Shown here piece after piece: positions 44,296-52,837 of a stretch of 64,000 bases of DNA (positions are counted from its first letter, which is position 1; each line of letters begins with the position of its first letter). The stretch is from Planctomycetales bacterium ZRK34 (GTDB lineage Bacteria; Planctomycetota; Phycisphaerae; Phycisphaerales; Zrk34). The stretch covers positions 1,612,001 through 1,676,000 of the forward strand of contig CP050848.1 of NCBI GenBank assembly GCA_014873095.1, in the 5' to 3' direction. A program made the translations under genes and the position numbers. The notes below the pieces were generated by a model. It had not been told where the DNA came from, searched no databases, and worked only from the letters and a program-made list of their open reading frames with translations.

Positions 44296-45177
44296 ATGGG
44301 TGGTTTTTTCGATCGGATGTCGCGCAGCTGGGAGTTTGCCAAGATCAGCTACTCGATTCTGTGGGACTTCAAATCGCTGCTGATCTTTCCGATCATCTCC
44401 GGCATCGCGGCGGTGTTGGTCATCGCCAGCTTCATGCTGCCGCTGTGGGGCACCGGCACGCTGGAACATTGGATGGCCATGACCAGCGGGGAGTCGGCCG
44501 AGCAGGCCTCGCAGGCGGATCAGATCACCATGTGGGTGACGCTGTTCGCGTTTTACTTCTGCAACTATTTCGTGATCGTGTTCTTCAACTGCGGGCTGAC
44601 GGCCTGCGCGATGAAGGTCGTACATGGTGAAGTGCCGACCGTCGGGTACGGCCTGAACGCCGCCATGAAGCGCATCGGCCCGATCGCGGCGTGGGCGTTC
44701 GTGTCGGCGCTGATCGGCGTGTTGCTGCGCGCGATCGAGAACGCCAACGAGAAGGCCGGCAGGTTCATCGCGGGCCTGCTCGGGGCGGCGTGGACCGCGC
44801 TGACGTACTTCGTGATCCCCGTGCTCGTGATGGAAAACCTGGGGCCGATCGATGCGTTCAAACGCTCGGTGGGTGTGCTGAAGAAAACCTGGGGCGAAGC
44901 GGTGATGGGCAACTTTTCGCTGGGTTTTCTGGGCTTTCTGGTGATGCTTCCGGTGATTCTGGTGCTGGTGGTGCTGGGCTTCATGGCGGCGGGCAATCCG
45001 GCGATGCTGACGATCGTGATCACCGTCGGCGTGGTGCTGCTCGTGCTGGTGACCGCGGCCAACAGCGCCGCCGACGTCATCTTCAAAGCCCTGTTGTACA
45101 ACTACGCCACCGATCAGCCGCTGCCTGATTTTGTCGATACCGACTCGTTCGACCGCGCCTTTGCTCCGAAGGAATAA
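44296..45177 (+). CDS. Multi-TM protein, DUF6159-like
   Basis: 293 aa with about five or six TM helices (SLLIFPIISGIAAVLVIASFMLP, ITMWVTLFAFYFCNYFVIVFFNCGL, IAAWAFVSALIGVLL, a pair near 215-260). GGFFDRMSRSWEFAKISYSILWDFKSL and the later VPVLVMENLGPIDAFKRSVGVLKKTWGE (residues near 178-205) are typical of DUF6159 proteins. Function unknown. AAGGGG lies 6 nt upstream of ATG 44296. It is followed 12 bp later by the PHP hydrolase gene. Confidence 0.82.
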   Translation: MGGFFDRMSRSWEFAKISYSILWDFKSLLIFPIISGIAAVLVIASFMLPLWGTGTLEHWMAMTSGESAEQASQADQITMWVTLFAFYFCNYFVIVFFNCGLTACAMKVVHGEVPTVGYGLNAAMKRIGPIAAWAFVSALIGVLLRAIENANEKAGRFIAGLLGAAWTALTYFVIPVLVMENLGPIDAFKRSVGVLKKTWGEAVMGNFSLGFLGFLVMLPVILVLVVLGFMAAGNPAMLTIVITVGVVLLVLVTAANSAADVIFKALLYNYATDQPLPDFVDTDSFDRAFAPKE

Positions 45178-45189
45178 GAGGCAAACAAC

Positions 45190-47193
45190 ATGCAACGCTT
45201 CGCGTGTCTGATGATCGTGTGCTGCGCCGCCGGCGCAGCACTGGGCGAGCCGCACACCATCGACGACCGGGCCCACCACCTCGGTGACAACACGCTGCCG
45301 GAGTGGAAGGCCTTTACCACGCCCGAGGCCCGATCGGCCCCGCTGAAGATCGACTTCGAGGCGGCGCCCAACGCGACCGAATTCACGCTGAAGATTCAGC
45401 ACCGCGATCTGCACAGCCCGTGGACCGTCACGCTCAACGGCGTGTCCCTCGGCCAACTCGAAAAAGGCAAAGACCCGAGTTTCACTGCGCTGCCGGTGCC
45501 GGCGAACACGCTGGTCGCCGGTTCCAACACGCTGGTGATCAACAGCCGTGACAAGAAAGACGATGTGGTCATCGGGCCGGTGCAGTTGCTGGACGTGTCG
45601 CCACGCAAGGTGTTGAACCTCGGGCGGGTGCTCGTGACCGTCAACGACGCTGCGGGCGGACATGTTCCGGCGCGTCTGACGATCATCGACGCCAAGGGTC
45701 AGCTTGCTAAAACCTGGTACACCGCCACGGAAAAGACCGCCGTGCGCCCCGGCGTCGTGTACATGCTCGGCGACCAGACGTCCATCGAACTGCCCGCCGG
45801 CGATTATGTCATCACCGCCACGCGCGGCATGGAATGGTCGATGGCCAAATCGCCGATGACCATCGAATCCGGCCAAACCGCCACGCTGCCGCTGACCATT
45901 CAGCGTGAGGTCGACACGACCGGCTGGATCGCCGCCGACACCCACATCCACACGCTGACTTTCTCCGGCCACGGCGACGCCTCCATCGACGAACGCATGA
46001 TCACCCTGCCCGGCGAGGGCGTCGAGCTGGCCGTCGCCACCGATCACAACCACCACACCGACTACCGCCCCTACCAGGAAAAGCTCGGCGTCTGCGATCA
46101 TTTCACGCCCGTGGTCGGCAACGAGGTCACCACCAAAAACGGGCACTTCAACGCCTTCCCCCTGCCGCCGTCCGGCAAGGAGAATGTCCCCGACTGGCAT
46201 CAATCCGACTGGGTCAAACTCATCGACGACATCCGCGCCCACGGCGCCAAGGTCGTCATCCTCAACCACCCCCGCTGGCCCAGGGACGACAACAACCCCT
46301 ACGGCAACGCCGGTCTGAACCGCGGCTCCGGCGATCGTGAAAGCGGGCCGACCCGCATGCCGATGGACGCCATGGAACTGGTCAACTCCTGCGACGGCCG
46401 CACCGATCCGCTGATCATGCTCACCGACTGGTTCGCCCTGCTCAATCACGGCGAAAAGCTGCTGGCGGTGGGCACCAGCGACTCGCACACCGTGTATCAC
46501 CACGTCGGGCAGGGCCGCACGTATGTGCCCTCGTCGACGGACGACCCGTCGGCGATCGATGTCGACCAGGCGTGCAAGGCCTTCACCGACGGGCGCATCC
46601 TCGTGTCATATGGCATCTTTGCCAACGCAACCGTCAATGGGAAGTACACGCTGGGGCAGGTCGTGCCGGTCGGGAACAAACCGGTGAAAGTATCGCTGCG
46701 TGTGGCGTGTGCTTCGTGGGTTGGACCGCGTCAGGCGATCGTGTATGTGAACGGGATAAAGGTTGCCGAGCGGACGATCGAGCCGCACGAGGGTCCACTG
46801 GATACGATGCTCACCTTCGAAGGCATCACCCCGCCGCATGACGGGCACCTGGTCTGCGCCGTGGTGGGCGATCCGGTCGATGATCAGGCCTATTGGATGG
46901 AGCACCCGCACACTTTCGCGGCAACCAACCCGATCTACCTCGATGCCGACGGCGACGGCAAGTACACCACGCCGCGCGACACGGCGGCCAAGCGCCTGGC
47001 AGACATCGACACGGTCGATCAACTCCGCGCTGCCCTGCAGAAAGTCGACGACGCAGTGGCCGTGCAGATGTTCAGCCTGCTGCGCGAGCGGTGGGCAGGC
47101 GACAAACGCTCAGCATTGGACGCCCTGGCCCGATCAATGGACCAAGACCGCCCCCTGTTCGCCCGCTATCTGCAAGACCTTTCCACCCATTAA
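45190..47193 (+). CDS. Exported CehA/McbA-family PHP-domain metallohydrolase
   Basis: 667 aa. Signal peptide (RFACLMIVCCAAGAALG), an N-terminal beta region, then a CarboxypepD-like segment. The PHP metal site is spread over DTHIHTLTFSGHGD, AVATDHNHHTDYRP, VVILNHPRWPRDD and AVGTSDSHTVYHHVG. A C-terminal beta part (LRVACASWVGPRQAIVYVNGIKV) follows. CehA/McbA enzymes hydrolyse esters or phosphoesters; the substrate is not inferable. It is probably in one operon with the DUF6159-like gene. Confidence 0.88.
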   Translation: MQRFACLMIVCCAAGAALGEPHTIDDRAHHLGDNTLPEWKAFTTPEARSAPLKIDFEAAPNATEFTLKIQHRDLHSPWTVTLNGVSLGQLEKGKDPSFTALPVPANTLVAGSNTLVINSRDKKDDVVIGPVQLLDVSPRKVLNLGRVLVTVNDAAGGHVPARLTIIDAKGQLAKTWYTATEKTAVRPGVVYMLGDQTSIELPAGDYVITATRGMEWSMAKSPMTIESGQTATLPLTIQREVDTTGWIAADTHIHTLTFSGHGDASIDERMITLPGEGVELAVATDHNHHTDYRPYQEKLGVCDHFTPVVGNEVTTKNGHFNAFPLPPSGKENVPDWHQSDWVKLIDDIRAHGAKVVILNHPRWPRDDNNPYGNAGLNRGSGDRESGPTRMPMDAMELVNSCDGRTDPLIMLTDWFALLNHGEKLLAVGTSDSHTVYHHVGQGRTYVPSSTDDPSAIDVDQACKAFTDGRILVSYGIFANATVNGKYTLGQVVPVGNKPVKVSLRVACASWVGPRQAIVYVNGIKVAERTIEPHEGPLDTMLTFEGITPPHDGHLVCAVVGDPVDDQAYWMEHPHTFAATNPIYLDADGDGKYTTPRDTAAKRLADIDTVDQLRAALQKVDDAVAVQMFSLLRERWAGDKRSALDALARSMDQDRPLFARYLQDLSTH

Positions 47194-47231
47194 TTCGACG
47201 CACCACAGCCACGCGTGTGCGAGCCCGGTCG

Positions 47232-47263
47232 AAATTCTAATGTTATTAATAACATTATAATTT
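47232..47263. repeat. AT-rich near-palindrome, copy 2
   Basis: Arms AAATTCTAATGTT and AACATTATAATTT (12 of 13 paired) around ATTAAT. Same family as 4818-4847. Confidence 0.75.
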
Positions 47264-47282
47264 TAGCAGTGCCAAACACGGA

Positions 47283-47440
47283 AAAGACTCGGGCGTCAGG
47301 ATGTGATCGATTTAGAACCTGTGGCACAACCGCCCCGGGCTGTGCGGGCGATGATTTCAGCACAGCCGGGGGCGGCTGTGCCACTGTGCCGCGACCGGGG
47401 TTACGCAGTGGCCCGGGGGATGGTCTGTGGTGGGTGTGAC
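47283..47440 (+). repeat. 158-bp inverted repeat, left arm
   Basis: Matches the reverse complement of 48283-48440 over its length (AGACTCGGG..GTCAGGA, GATCGATTT.GAACCTG, GGCTGTGCGGGCGATGATTTC, GGGTGTGAC and more). It carries its own 24-bp hairpin (47322-47345 with 47360-47383). Confidence 0.8.
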
Positions 47441-47576
47441 AGGTCGGCGCGGCAGGTGATGATGATGCGGCGCTGTCGGGGTGATACACAAGAGTACCCC
47501 GACGACTCGAAGACTCGTCATCGGGCTTGAGCGGTGTGCGGTGTAAGGCGGAGCCAGAACATCGGGCCCCAAATAC
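47441..47576. other. Spacer between left repeat arm and HTH gene
   Basis: 136 bp with no gene. It lies downstream of the HTH gene, and includes GTCGGGGTGATACACAAG followed by an imperfect complement TACCCCGAC, a short hairpin. Confidence 0.4.
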
Positions 47577-48068
47577 TCACTTGGTGAGTTTGAGCTTGCG
47601 GCGGGAGCGGGCTTCGGACATGTGGACCAGCACCTGCTGCGTAATCGAACACTGACGGATCACGTCGTTGAGCAGGGCGACCAGTTCGATGGATTCTTCG
47701 GTGTCGATGACACCGTCGAGCGAAGCCTTGCGGACCGCCGACAGCGAGCGGGAGGCGCTGCGGACGGCGGAGATGGTGGAGTCCAGGGCATCGTCGACGT
47801 TGATCTGACCGTCGGCGTTGACGTCAAGCTCGGCTTCGAGGCTGTAGAAGCGCCAGGCGGAGCCGGCGGTGAAGGCCGCGAGGATGGCCTCGACGCAGTC
47901 GGCGCTGTGCAGGTGGCGAACGAGCAGGCGGACGGCATTGAAGTCGGGTTCGGACTCGCCGCGGATCCAGCGGTAGACCGTCGAGGGGGCCACACCAGTG
48001 AGCTCACCGATTTCGCGGGCGGTGGTGAGCTTGCGTTCGATGAGCTGAGCGAGGGTTTTGGACAGCAT
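47577..48068 (-). CDS. HTH protein with EF-hand/dockerin-like loops
   Basis: 163 aa. N-terminal HTH (KLTTAREIGELTGVAPSTVYRWIRGESEPDF, Cro/CII-like, residues about 12-45). The middle has VNADGQINVDD preceded by LD, giving a D-x-N-x-D-G-x-I-x-x-x-D loop as in EF-hands and dockerins. A second, weaker DGVIDTEE lies about 35 residues later. The C-terminus is helical and basic (SEARSRRKLKLTK). Lies between two inverted 158-bp repeats, so it may be carried by a mobile or relic element. Ca2+ binding is inference. Confidence 0.75.
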   Translation of the reverse strand: MLSKTLAQLIERKLTTAREIGELTGVAPSTVYRWIRGESEPDFNAVRLLVRHLHSADCVEAILAAFTAGSAWRFYSLEAELDVNADGQINVDDALDSTISAVRSASRSLSAVRKASLDGVIDTEESIELVALLNDVIRQCSITQQVLVHMSEARSRRKLKLTK

Positions 48069-48282
48069 GCGTGGCTCCCGGTGCGTCGTATGGAGCCAGC
48101 ATAATGCGGTGTGGCAAAAACGGCAATCGGGAAATCTGGCGAATCGCAGAATACGGCGATGGGCCCCATCCACGGCCCGGCGCCCCGGCCGTGCTGAACA
48201 GGTCGCTCACATGGCCGGGCCGGCTTTGTCACCGTACCCCAACCACCGCCACGCCCTGATGGTAAGTCGTTTTCGTGATAGA

Positions 48283-48440
48283 TGTCACACCCATCACAGA
48301 CAGTCCCCGGGCCTTGGCCTAAGCCCGGACGTGGCGCTGTGGCACAGCCGCCCTCGGCGGCGCCGAAATCATCGCCCGCACAGCCGGGGGCGGCCGTATC
48401 TCAGGTTCGAAATCGATCGCGTCCTGACACCCGAGTCTTT
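48283..48440 (-). repeat. 158-bp inverted repeat, right arm
   Basis: Partner of 47283-47440. The rest of the 48069-48515 interval holds no gene that I can support; its last 75 bp lead into the IS5 copy. Confidence 0.8.
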
Positions 48441-48515
48441 CCCGTGCACGGTCACACACCCCGCAAAACACACTTGTTTTCCCATCGAAAATGTTGAATC
48501 AAAGACCATATTTAA

Positions 48516-49414
48516 GAGCCTCTAACATAACTTCATGGTTGCCGGTTGGTCGTGTCGATGTATGCTGTGGCACGCCCTGTCACCGTGGTCATGGAGGACC
48601 GTATCATGGCACGCCCGCTACTGGATGATGGATTGTGGCAACGGATTGCGCCGCTGTTGCCTCCGCACAAGGTTTCGGCGCGTGGCGGCCGGCCGTGGGC
48701 TGATGATCGGCGGGCGCTGGAGGGGATTTTGTTCGTGCTCAAAACCGGCATCGGATGGGAACATCTGCCGGCCCAGTTTGGTTGTTGCGGGATGACGTGT
48801 TGGCGACGACTACGTGACTGGAACGCGGCGGGCGTGTGGCAGAAGTTGCATCAGGTGCTGTTGGACGAGTTGCGTGGTGCGGATCTTCTGGACTGGTCGC
48901 GTGCGGTGGTCGACAGTTCGTCGGTGCGGGCTTTAAAGGGGGCTCGCAAATCGGCCCAAACGCGGTAGATCGTGGGCGAAACGGCAGTAAACATCATGTG
49001 TTGACCGACGCGCGTGGCACGCCGCTGGCGGTGTCGCTGACGGGTGCGAATCGTCATGACATCACGCAGTTGATGCCGCTGGTGTGTGCGATCCCGGCGG
49101 TGGGCGGCAAGGCGGGCGCGCCGCGTCGTCGGCCGACGATCGTGCAGGCGGATCGGGCGTATAGCAGTGATCGATATCGGGCGGAGTTGCGTGCGATGGG
49201 AATCAAGCCGCTGCTGTCGCGCCGTCACGATGTGCACGGCAGCGGGTTGGGCGTGCATCGTTGGGTGGTCGAGCGGACGATCAGTTGGCTGCACCAGGCC
49301 AAGCGGTTGCGTGTGCGTTGGGAGGTGCGTGACGACATGCACGAAGCGTTCCTGAAACTGCGATGCGCCTTGATCTGTTGGTCCACGCTCAAACGCGGGT
49401 TAAGTTAGAGGCTC
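48516..49414 (+). mobile_element. IS5-family insertion sequence, copy 1
   Basis: 899 bp bounded by inverted ends GAGCCTCTAAC (48516-48526) and GTTAGAGGCTC (49404-49414). A TAA flanks both sides (48513-48515 and 49415-49417), giving a 3-bp TNA-type target duplication as in the IS1031 group of IS5. It is nearly identical to copy 2, with three changes around 48534-48538 and one at 49359. Confidence 0.93.
48606..49408 (+). CDS. IS5-family DDE transposase, two frames joined by -1 frameshift (copy 1)
   Basis: The first frame (48606-48968) encodes the N-terminal helix-turn-helix region (ARPLLDDGLWQRIAPLLPP, GILFVLKTGIGWEHLP) and the first catalytic Asp (VVDSS). The second frame (to 49408) holds QADRAYSSD with the second Asp and VVERTISWL with Glu. 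The heptamer T TTA AAG at 48932-48938 has the XXXYYYZ form in the correct phase. Slipping there joins RALK to GGSQIGPNAVDRG, restoring the usual IS5 sequence. It is intact and likely functional. Confidence 0.9.
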
Positions 49415-49421
49415 TAAGTTA

Positions 49422-50320
49422 GAGCCTCTAACATAACTTCATCCTTTCCGGTTGGTCGTGTCGATGTATGCTGTGGCACGCCCTGTCACCGTGGTCATGG
49501 AGGACCGTATCATGGCACGCCCGCTACTGGATGATGGATTGTGGCAACGGATTGCGCCGCTGTTGCCTCCGCACAAGGTTTCGGCGCGTGGCGGCCGGCC
49601 GTGGGCTGATGATCGGCGGGCGCTGGAGGGGATTTTGTTCGTGCTCAAAACCGGCATCGGATGGGAACATCTGCCGGCCCAGTTTGGTTGTTGCGGGATG
49701 ACGTGTTGGCGACGACTACGTGACTGGAACGCGGCGGGCGTGTGGCAGAAGTTGCATCAGGTGCTGTTGGACGAGTTGCGTGGTGCGGATCTTCTGGACT
49801 GGTCGCGTGCGGTGGTCGACAGTTCGTCGGTGCGGGCTTTAAAGGGGGCTCGCAAATCGGCCCAAACGCGGTAGATCGTGGGCGAAACGGCAGTAAACAT
49901 CATGTGTTGACCGACGCGCGTGGCACGCCGCTGGCGGTGTCGCTGACGGGTGCGAATCGTCATGACATCACGCAGTTGATGCCGCTGGTGTGTGCGATCC
50001 CGGCGGTGGGCGGCAAGGCGGGCGCGCCGCGTCGTCGGCCGACGATCGTGCAGGCGGATCGGGCGTATAGCAGTGATCGATATCGGGCGGAGTTGCGTGC
50101 GATGGGAATCAAGCCGCTGCTGTCGCGCCGTCACGATGTGCACGGCAGCGGGTTGGGCGTGCATCGTTGGGTGGTCGAGCGGACGATCAGTTGGCTGCAC
50201 CAGGCCAAGCGGTTGCGTGTGCGTTGGGAGGTGCGTGACGACATGCACGAAGCGTTCCTGAAACTGCGTTGCGCCTTGATCTGTTGGTCCACGCTCAAAC
50301 GCGGGTTAAGTTAGAGGCTC
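49422..50320 (+). mobile_element. IS5-family insertion sequence, copy 2
   Basis: Same 899-bp element in the same direction, starting 7 bp after copy 1. Ends GAGCCTCTAAC (49422-49432) and GTTAGAGGCTC (50310-50320), flanked by TTA on both sides. Confidence 0.93.
49512..50314 (+). CDS. IS5-family DDE transposase, -1 frameshift (copy 2)
   Basis: Identical organisation to copy 1, with T TTA AAG at 49838-49844. The protein is the same as that of copy 1. Both copies look recent and intact. Confidence 0.9.
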
Positions 50321-50507
50321 TTAAATATGTTCTTTAAAACGATGCCATGCGAGCCACGAATTCTGTGTTGTTGTGAGGAGGTGGTTTTCACACACAGCGT
50401 GCCCGGGGGAACGCAGGCGGAACCCGGCGGGAGCGGCGGCGCCACCATGACGGCGGACTGACGGTCAAGGCGGGACATTGGATGTGTGACGGGGAGATTT
50501 GGCGCAT
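50321..50507. other. Intergenic region after IS pair
   Basis: It begins with TTAAATATG, the right half of the reconstructed palindromic target. No gene was seen in this 187-bp stretch. Confidence 0.5.
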
Positions 50508-50544
50508 GAAAAACGGGCCGGCTCCAAGTGGTGAGCCGGCCCGT
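50508..50544 (-). terminator. Intrinsic terminator of the lysine-rich protein gene
   Basis: Perfect 12-bp stem (50513-50524 with 50533-50544, ACGGGCCGGCTC). On the minus strand four to five U residues follow. Confidence 0.88.
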
Positions 50545-50557
50545 GAACGTTGGCGAA

Positions 50558-50740
50558 TTACTTCTTCTTGGAGGCCTTCTTCTTGGTCGCCTTCTTCTTG
50601 GCTACCTTTTTCTTGGCGGTCTTCTTCTTGGCGACTTTCTTCTTCGCGGCCTTCTTCTTGGCTACCTTCTTCTTGGCAACCTTTTTCTTGGCGGTCTTCT
50701 TCTTCGCGACTTTCTTCTTGGCAGTCTTCTTCTTGGCCAT
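50558..50740 (-). CDS. Lysine-rich histone H1-like mini-protein
   Basis: 60 aa composed of A-K-K-K-T/V/A units (12 repeats) starting MAKKKTAKKKVAKKK and ending KASKKK. AGGAGG 7 nt before ATG 50740 and a strong terminator show it is a real, expressed gene. Alanine/lysine repeats of this type resemble the C-terminal tails of histone H1 and of bacterial Hc1-like DNA-binding proteins; DNA or RNA binding is inferred. There is no globular domain. Confidence 0.85.
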   Translation of the reverse strand: MAKKKTAKKKVAKKKTAKKKVAKKKVAKKKAAKKKVAKKKTAKKKVAKKKATKKKASKKK

Positions 50741-50860
50741 CAGTGGCCTCCTGTGAACGGCCCAGGTTCGGAGCGGGCCGGAATCTCGGTTACTCTCATC
50801 GCCACCACGGCGATGTTCGGCAACCGTAAGATGTTCATCGTCCGATCAACACCGATTCAT

Positions 50861-52669
50861 TCATTTTTCCATCGCAGCGGCGCGCCGTTTGCCACCGGTT
50901 CGACGGCGCGATCGCTTCTTGCTGGACCCATCCGGGTCGCCGGGCCGGGTCGTGATCTGCACGCGCGAGGCTGCGGCGCGGCTGAGCATCTCGCGAGCCT
51001 GGCGGCGCGTCGTGTCGGTGGCGTCCTTGCCGGTGAGCATCTCGGCGAGTTCATCGACGCGCGGGGACTGGTCGGTGAGGGCTTCGACCTGCGTGCGGGT
51101 CTGGCGGCCATCGACCACCTTGCGAATCCGCAGATGATGATCCGCATAAGCGGCGATCTGCGGGAGGTGGGTGATGCAGAGCACCTGGTGCCCGGCGGCG
51201 AGGTGACGCAGTTTGTCCCCGATGACGGTGCCCATGCGGCCGCCCACGTTGGAGTCGATCTCGTCGAACACGAGCACGGAGACCTGATCGGCCGCCGCGG
51301 CGATCGACTTGATCGCCAGCATGATGCGGCTGAGTTCACCCCCGCTGGCGACCTTCCGCAGGGGCCGGGCCGGCTGACCGGGGTTGGCCTGCACGAGCAG
51401 TTCGACGGCGTCAAACCCCGTCGCGCCGCCGCCGAAAGCGGCCTCATCTGACTCCTGCGCCCCGAACTCGACGGTGAACTTCGCCCCGCTCATGCCCAAC
51501 TCGCCCAACTCCGCTTCGACACGCGGGCAAAGCTCATCCGCAGCGGCGCGGCGACGCCCGGTCAATGTCGCGCCGACCTCGTGAAGCTCAGCTTCAACCG
51601 GCGCGATCTGCTGATCGATCGAGTCCAGGTCGTCGGACTCGCCCCTCAGGCGCTCGATTTCGACTTGAATCTCGCGGCGATACTCGATCACCTCGTCCAG
51701 CGAAGTGTTGCCATATTTGTGAATCAGTCGGTTGAGCGTGTTCAGCCGCTCGGTGACCTCGGCCAGTTCGGCGGGGTCCAGATCGATGCGGTTGATGTAG
51801 CGGCTGAGTTCGAGGGCGGCGTCCTGCAGCACGGCCATGCCATCGCTGGCGCTGGCGGCCACGGGGGCCATGGCTTCATCGAGGTCGGCCAGCTCACGCA
51901 AAATGCCTACGACCTGTTGAACCTGCTCGAGGATCGCGCCTTCGGATTCATACAGCGCGCCATAGGCGGACCCGGCGTCGGCGTAGACCTTTTGAAGGTT
52001 CGACAGCAACCGGTGCCGCGCGGCGACTTCCTCGTACTCGCCGGCGGTCGGTTCGGCGTCGTCAATCTCGGTCGCCTGAAATTCGTAGAGCTCGAGTTGC
52101 TGGCGACGGAGCGTCGACGAGGCGGCGAGCTCCGCCCGGCGGGCGCGAAGCTGCTGCAGGCGGCGGTGCAGATCACCGAACTGTCGACGCAGGTCATCAC
52201 ATTCGCCGAAGCGATCGAGCATCAGCAGTTGATTGGCGGGTTTGAGCAGGTACTGGTGATCGTGCTGACCGTGCACATCGACGAGCAACTCGCCGACGGC
52301 GCGGAGCATTGGGGCGGTCGCCGGCTGACCGTTGATCGACACGCTGGTGCGCCCGGAGGCGAACAGCTTCCGCGTGATCAGCAGTTGTTGCGGGATTTCC
52401 TGCGGGTCCATCTCCAGGTCGGCCGCTTCGCTGACGCGCTGAATCGTGTCGGCATCGTGCAGTTCGAACACGCCGCTGACGCGCCCGCTGTCTGCCCCGG
52501 CGCGGAGCAGATCGGCGGTCGACCGCAGGCCCAGCAGCATCTCAAAGGCGCCGATGATCAGACTCTTGCCGGCCCCGGTCTGACCGGTAAAACAATTCAA
52601 CCCGCGGCGCAGGTCGACGGCGACGTCTTCGATCACGGCCAGGTTCTGTATGTGAAGTTCACGCAGCAT
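50861..52669 (-). CDS. recN: DNA repair protein RecN
   Basis: 602 aa SMC-like ATPase. LRELHIQNLAVIEDV (start), GLNCFTGQTGAGKSLIIGAFEMLLG (Walker A), VHGQHDHQYLLKP, a long coiled-coil middle with a central hinge, KVASGGELSRIMLAIKS (ABC signature) and VLVFDEIDSNVGGRMG (Walker B). It tethers broken DNA ends in double-strand break repair. The basic tail (KKRSRRRTGGKRRAAAMEK) is longer than usual. ATG 52669 fits the family start. Confidence 0.96.
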   Translation of the reverse strand: MLRELHIQNLAVIEDVAVDLRRGLNCFTGQTGAGKSLIIGAFEMLLGLRSTADLLRAGADSGRVSGVFELHDADTIQRVSEAADLEMDPQEIPQQLLITRKLFASGRTSVSINGQPATAPMLRAVGELLVDVHGQHDHQYLLKPANQLLMLDRFGECDDLRRQFGDLHRRLQQLRARRAELAASSTLRRQQLELYEFQATEIDDAEPTAGEYEEVAARHRLLSNLQKVYADAGSAYGALYESEGAILEQVQQVVGILRELADLDEAMAPVAASASDGMAVLQDAALELSRYINRIDLDPAELAEVTERLNTLNRLIHKYGNTSLDEVIEYRREIQVEIERLRGESDDLDSIDQQIAPVEAELHEVGATLTGRRRAAADELCPRVEAELGELGMSGAKFTVEFGAQESDEAAFGGGATGFDAVELLVQANPGQPARPLRKVASGGELSRIMLAIKSIAAAADQVSVLVFDEIDSNVGGRMGTVIGDKLRHLAAGHQVLCITHLPQIAAYADHHLRIRKVVDGRQTRTQVEALTDQSPRVDELAEMLTGKDATDTTRRQAREMLSRAAASRVQITTRPGDPDGSSKKRSRRRTGGKRRAAAMEK

Positions 52670-52692
52670 CCATGCTGACTCAAAAGCTGTTG

Positions 52693-52708
52693 ACCCGGAT
52701 GTTCGGGT
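52693..52708 (-). promoter_or_regulatory. Possible operator upstream of recN
   Basis: ACCCG-GATGTT-CGGGT, a 5-bp palindrome with 6-nt centre, about 24 bp before the recN start. recN is often SOS-controlled, but this is not a known LexA box. Confidence 0.35.
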
Positions 52709-52807
52709 AAAGTTTAGTGTCGACAAATATGGGATGTCAAGCGAAATCGTGGCGAAATGACCCGAGCGGCATGTCTGATTGATGCGTTGGTGATTTGAAC
52801 ATTCACC

Positions 52808-52837
52808 GGGTCATTGGGACTTGGTCATTGGACATTC
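52808..52837. repeat. AATGACCAA-family repeat overlapping a gene end
   Basis: GGGTCATTGGGACTTGGTCATTGGACATTC-type sequence, related to 27865-27934. On the minus strand it supplies the last codons and TGA of the DUF190 gene. Confidence 0.65.

Noticed and set aside
50550..50756. Phe/Leu-rich plus-strand frame opposite the lysine-rich gene
   Set aside because: It is the mirror of AAG-rich codons. The minus strand has the ribosome binding site and terminator.
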